From Methylocella sp. (GTDB lineage: Bacteria > Pseudomonadota > Alphaproteobacteria > Rhizobiales > Beijerinckiaceae), in NCBI GenBank assembly GCA_037200525.1, contig JBBCGG010000001.1:1530501-1594500 (forward strand): a stretch of DNA of 64,000 bases, in the 5' to 3' direction. The notes beneath the pieces are model-generated. The model made no database searches, was not told the DNA's origin, and saw nothing but the letters and a program-made list of their open reading frames with translations. Below, piece after piece: positions 61,221-64,000 of the stretch. The first letter of the stretch is position 1; each line of letters opens with the position of its first letter. A program made the position numbers and the translations under genes.

Positions 61221-62537
61221 ATGAAAGTTCTCCTCGCTTCCATCCCCGCAGTGGGCCATCTCAATCCCGTACTCGGGATCGGGCGCATTCTGATCGATGC
61301 CGGCCATGAAGTCGCTTGCCTATCGGGCGGCTTTCTCCGCGACCGCATCGAAAGCATTGGGGCGAAATTCCACGCCCTTCCCGCGGCGGCGGATTTGGAT
61401 CCAGATCCAATGAAGCAATTTCCTGAAGCCAAAACCATTTCCCCCGGGCTGCAACTGTTGCGCTTCGCCTTGGAGCGGGTGTTTATCGACCGGATGCCGG
61501 GGCAGTTGGAAGGTCTGCGGCAGGTTCTGCGAGACTTCCCGGCCGACGTCATTATTGGCGACCAGCTCATGCTCGGCACATTTCCGATGCTCCTTGGTCC
61601 GCGGTCGAAACGTCCGGCCATTGTTCTGTTGGGCACTTCATATCTGATCTGGCGTCGCGATGACGGAGCTCCGAACGAGGCCGGCATCCCGCCTGCGAGC
61701 AATGAGGCGCAGCGCGAGGAGTACGCCGCCCTCTTCAAGGAAAGCGAAGCGGCTGTCTTTGGGCCTGCAGGCCGTCATCTCAACAACCTTTTGGCCGCCT
61801 TGGGGGTCGGGCCGGTTTCGATGAATCTTTACGACGCCATCGTCTCACTTCCCGACGCCTATCTGCAGCTGACGGTTCCAAGCTTTGAATTGCCGCGGCG
61901 CAACCTCCCGGCCAACGTGCATTTTGTCGGCCCGCTGCCAATCGTCCCCAATCAAGCTCCCCTCCCGCCCTGGGCGCATGAATTGGACGGCTCCCGCAGG
62001 GTCGTCCTTTTAACCCAGGGTACTTTGACCACTTACAATTTCAACGAATTGGTCGTCCCCACTTTGGCCGCGCTCGCCGACGAGCCCGACGTGCTGGTGA
62101 TGGTCACCGCGAGGGGACGGTCGATCGACGCCATTCCAGGTCCGATCCCGAGCAATGCGCGCCTGGCGAGCTATTTGCCGTTTGAGTGGGCGCTCTCTAA
62201 AGCCGACGCATTTGTCACCAACGGCGGTTATGGCAGCGTCAACCAGGCTTTGAGCTTTGGCGTTCCAATCGTCGCGGCCGGAGCTCTGGCGGACAGGGGC
62301 GACGTGAACGTCCGCGTCGCCTGGTCCGGCGTCGGCGTTAATCTCGCGACCAATGCGCCGACGTCGGAGGCGCTGCGTTTGGCGATCCGGGATGTGCTGG
62401 ACAAGCCGAATTATCGTTCGCGCGCGACGGAGATGGCCAAAGAGTTTAGCCGCATCGACACGCGGTCCGAAATACTCCGGATTCTCGAACAGGTCTCGCA
62501 GGCTTCAGAGAAAGAGAGAGGCCTGCGCATCGCCTGA
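61221..62537 (+). CDS. MGT-family glycosyltransferase (GT1, UDP-sugar dependent)
   Basis: A 438-residue GT-B enzyme. The N-terminal acceptor domain opens with MKVLLASIPAVGHLNPVLGIGRILIDAGHEVACLSGGF, including the catalytic-type His. The donor-sugar domain has VVLLTQGTLTTYNFNELV and YLPFEWALSKADAFVTNGGYGSVNQALSFGVPIVAAG, with the Asn-Gly-Gly-Gly pattern in place of the usual HGG of the PSPG-like motif. Macrolide or sterol glycosyltransferases and rhamnosyltransferases are related. The acceptor is unknown. A divergent LysR gene probably controls it. Confidence 0.9.
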   Translation: MKVLLASIPAVGHLNPVLGIGRILIDAGHEVACLSGGFLRDRIESIGAKFHALPAAADLDPDPMKQFPEAKTISPGLQLLRFALERVFIDRMPGQLEGLRQVLRDFPADVIIGDQLMLGTFPMLLGPRSKRPAIVLLGTSYLIWRRDDGAPNEAGIPPASNEAQREEYAALFKESEAAVFGPAGRHLNNLLAALGVGPVSMNLYDAIVSLPDAYLQLTVPSFELPRRNLPANVHFVGPLPIVPNQAPLPPWAHELDGSRRVVLLTQGTLTTYNFNELVVPTLAALADEPDVLVMVTARGRSIDAIPGPIPSNARLASYLPFEWALSKADAFVTNGGYGSVNQALSFGVPIVAAGALADRGDVNVRVAWSGVGVNLATNAPTSEALRLAIRDVLDKPNYRSRATEMAKEFSRIDTRSEILRILEQVSQASEKERGLRIA

Positions 62538-62648
62538 CAATTCAGAATCTTCCCTACATTGGTCCGAAGTTCGCCGGGGTCGTCAGGAACTCTGCTCGAG
62601 CGCCGGTCCGATCGTGTTCTGCTCCACTTTCTCAACGAAGGAACTATA

Positions 62649-63745
62649 ATGAATCCGAAAATTCGGCTGTTATTGACGGCGCTGTCTGTTGCCACATCGT
62701 TGCCCAGCGTTGCTTACGCGCAGTCCACAACTGCCCTGCTATATAAGAAAACAGTCCTCGTTTCCGACACCAAGGGAAGCGGCCTCACCCAAGACCCCGT
62801 CATGGTCAATCCTTGGGGCATGGCCTTCCAGCCCGACGGCGCGTTCTGGATCAACGATAGCAACTCCGGCGTGGCCACTCTCTATGACGGCAACGGGACC
62901 AAGGTGCAAAAAACCTTCACTATCCCGAACCCCATCAATGCGAGCCTGAAGTCCCAGCCGACCGGCTTGGGCTGGAATCCCACTCCCGGCTTCCTCGTTC
63001 CGGGCACGAACTTGACCGCCCTCTTATAATGGGAACGTTTCAAGGCTCCATCACAGCCTGGGCCCCGAATCTGCCGGTTGCGCCAACCGTCGCCGTCACG
63101 GCCGTCGATAATTCGAAGGCCGGCGCGGTCTACACCAGCATCGAACTTGGCGAGAACGACAAAGGCGCCTTCATTTACGCCGCCAATGTTCATACCGGCA
63201 AAATCGACGTCTTCGACTCCACCTTTAAGCCGGCTAACGCCGAGCTGACGGGCACGTTCGCCGATCCGCAGATCCCCGCGGGCTTCACGCCCTTCGGAAT
63301 CCACAATATCCAGGGCAATCTCGCGGTGACCTATGCCAAACAGAACGCCTCGAAGAGCTTCATAACCGCGGGCGCAGGCGTCGGCTTCGTCGACCTGTTC
63401 GACACTGAGGGCAACCTCTTACAGCGCCTCGCCGCCGGCGGCTCGCTCAACGTGCCTTGGGGAGTCGCCCTCGCGCCAATTGGCTTCGGCGGCGCCGGCG
63501 GCGAAATTCTCGTCGCCAATTTCGGCGATGGCCATATCAACGCTTTTGACGGAAAAGGCGGCGTCCAAATGCTGCTGAACCAGAGCGGACAGCCAATCGC
63601 CGCCCCCGGCCTGTGGGAGATCAGGTTCGGCGGCGGGACTGACTCGAGCCCACTCGCACTGTTCATCACGGCCGGCATCGACGGAGGCGCGCACGGCCAA
63701 TTCAGCATGCTGTCGCCGGCACTGCCGGCAGCCCCCGCCAATTGA
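62649..63745 (+). pseudogene. TIGR03118-family exported beta-propeller protein, split by a frameshift
   Basis: Two frames together make one protein of about 365 residues. Frame 1 (62649-63029) has a signal peptide (MNPKIRLLLTALSVATSLPSVAYAQ) and LVSDTKGSGLTQDPVMVNPWGMAFQPDGAFWINDSNSGVATLYDGNG. Frame 2 begins near 63029 with MGTFQGSITAWAPNLP and continues with repeats of beta-propeller type (IYAANVHTGKIDVFDS, GVGFVDLFDTEGNLL, NVPWGVALAPIGFGGAGGEILVANFGDGHINAFDG). The shift near 63025 fits a single lost base. It may be a recent mutation or a sequence error, because codon use on both sides is undisturbed. The function of the family is unknown. Confidence 0.82.
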
Positions 63746-63754
63746 TCGACAAAC

Positions 63755-63780
63755 GGTCGGGGTAAAGCCCCGACCATTTT
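63755..63780 (+). terminator. Rho-independent terminator
   Basis: GGTCGGGG and CCCCGACC form an 8-base stem with a TAAAG loop followed by ATTTT, 9 bases after the end of the TIGR03118 frame. It ends that transcript and separates it from the insertion sequence to the right. Confidence 0.8.
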
Positions 63781-63873
63781 GACGGATGCAGGTAAGTCAG
63801 GCCGCCTCGCGAGGCCTAGGCCGTTGTGACGAATTCGGCGTTTGGGGGATTCTCGCGAGGATCTTTCCATGAT

Positions 63874-63903
63874 TCAAGGCTGATTTTTGGAGATCAGCCT
63901 TGA
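63874..63903 (+). promoter_or_regulatory. Hairpin over the transposase translation start
   Basis: TCAAGGCTGAT (63874-63884) and ATCAGCCTTGA (63893-63903) are perfect 11-base arms with loop TTTTGGAG, which holds the likely ribosome site GGAG. The right arm ends on the first base of ATG 63903. Hairpins at this position commonly limit transposase translation from outside transcripts. Confidence 0.65.
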
Positions 63904-64000
63904 TGATTCGGGATGTCGATGCGCTGCGAGACGATCAATGGGAGCGGCTTTGTGATCTTGTGCCAGGCGGAAGAGCCGGCCAGCGCGGGCCGCGCTGCGA
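63903..64000 (+). CDS. Transposase N terminus (IS5-type), cut by the window end
   Basis: The 32 visible residues, MIRDVDALRDDQWERLCDLV followed by PGGRAGQRGPRC, match the opening of IS5-family transposases, where DDQWERL..LLPG is characteristic. The remaining gene and the right end of the element lie beyond the window, and its left end probably lies between 63790 and 63870. It is not a copy of the IS at 33215-34047, whose first frame starts MSDLFLLGERQMARLAPHF. Confidence 0.8.
   Translation, partial: MIRDVDALRDDQWERLCDLVPGGRAGQRGPRC

Overview
The window reads as chromosome of a high-GC alphaproteobacterium. Dense Rhizobiales-type gene content (DUF4170, DUF2093 and DUF3126 proteins, a UreA-UreB fusion, the fused malic enzyme/phosphotransacetylase) combined with a complete N-methylglutamate (NMG) methylamine pathway suggests a methylotroph of the Beijerinckiaceae, such as a Methylocella/Methylocapsa relative. 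That placement is inferred from gene content; no rRNA or other phylogenetic marker is present.

Left third (1-31.5 kb): a nitrogen/amine-use island. On the minus strand, one tightly packed run encodes N-methylglutamate synthase (mgsABC), gamma-glutamylmethylamide synthetase (gmaS) and N-methylglutamate dehydrogenase (mgdABCD). A urease set, ureE-ureF-ureAB-ureC-ureG-ureD, follows in the same direction. Divergently, on the plus strand, lie a topaquinone copper amine oxidase, an amidase, a five-gene branched-chain-type ABC importer, a GMC flavin alcohol dehydrogenase, a histone-deacetylase-like amidohydrolase, a TetR regulator, a LysR regulator (minus strand) and an aldehyde dehydrogenase. Together these could import an amide-bearing amine, hydrolyse the amide, oxidise amine or alcohol to aldehyde and then acid, and release ammonium. 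The combination looks like an uncharacterised catabolic unit.

Middle (31.5-37.7 kb): a rearranged accessory stretch. It has two short-chain dehydrogenases, a decayed LysR gene, a complete IS427-type (IS5 family) element with visible inverted repeats and TA target duplication, an HxlR regulator with a palindrome just upstream, an alpha/beta hydrolase, and poorly coding DNA.

Central core (37.8-56.2 kb): mostly housekeeping and envelope genes. These are an inositol-phosphatase-family enzyme, DUF4170, a divergent Kdo transferase (WaaA), DUF2093, an alpha/beta hydrolase, a duplicated DUF3126 protein, gamma-carbonic anhydrase, a PAS protein, an MMPL exporter, an O-antigen-ligase-like membrane protein, GDP-fucose synthesis (gmd, fcl), malic enzyme, pantothenate synthetase, acylphosphatase, a tiny lipoprotein and an RluC-type pseudouridine synthase.

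Right end (56.2-64 kb): accessory DNA again. It includes a cobalamin riboswitch cut in half and fused to a 5'-truncated epoxide hydrolase, two small exported proteins with possible general-stress (EcfG) promoters, an orphan OmpR-type regulator, a LysR regulator, an MGT-type glycosyltransferase, a frameshifted TIGR03118 exported protein, and the start of another IS transposase. No tRNA, rRNA or CRISPR array was seen.
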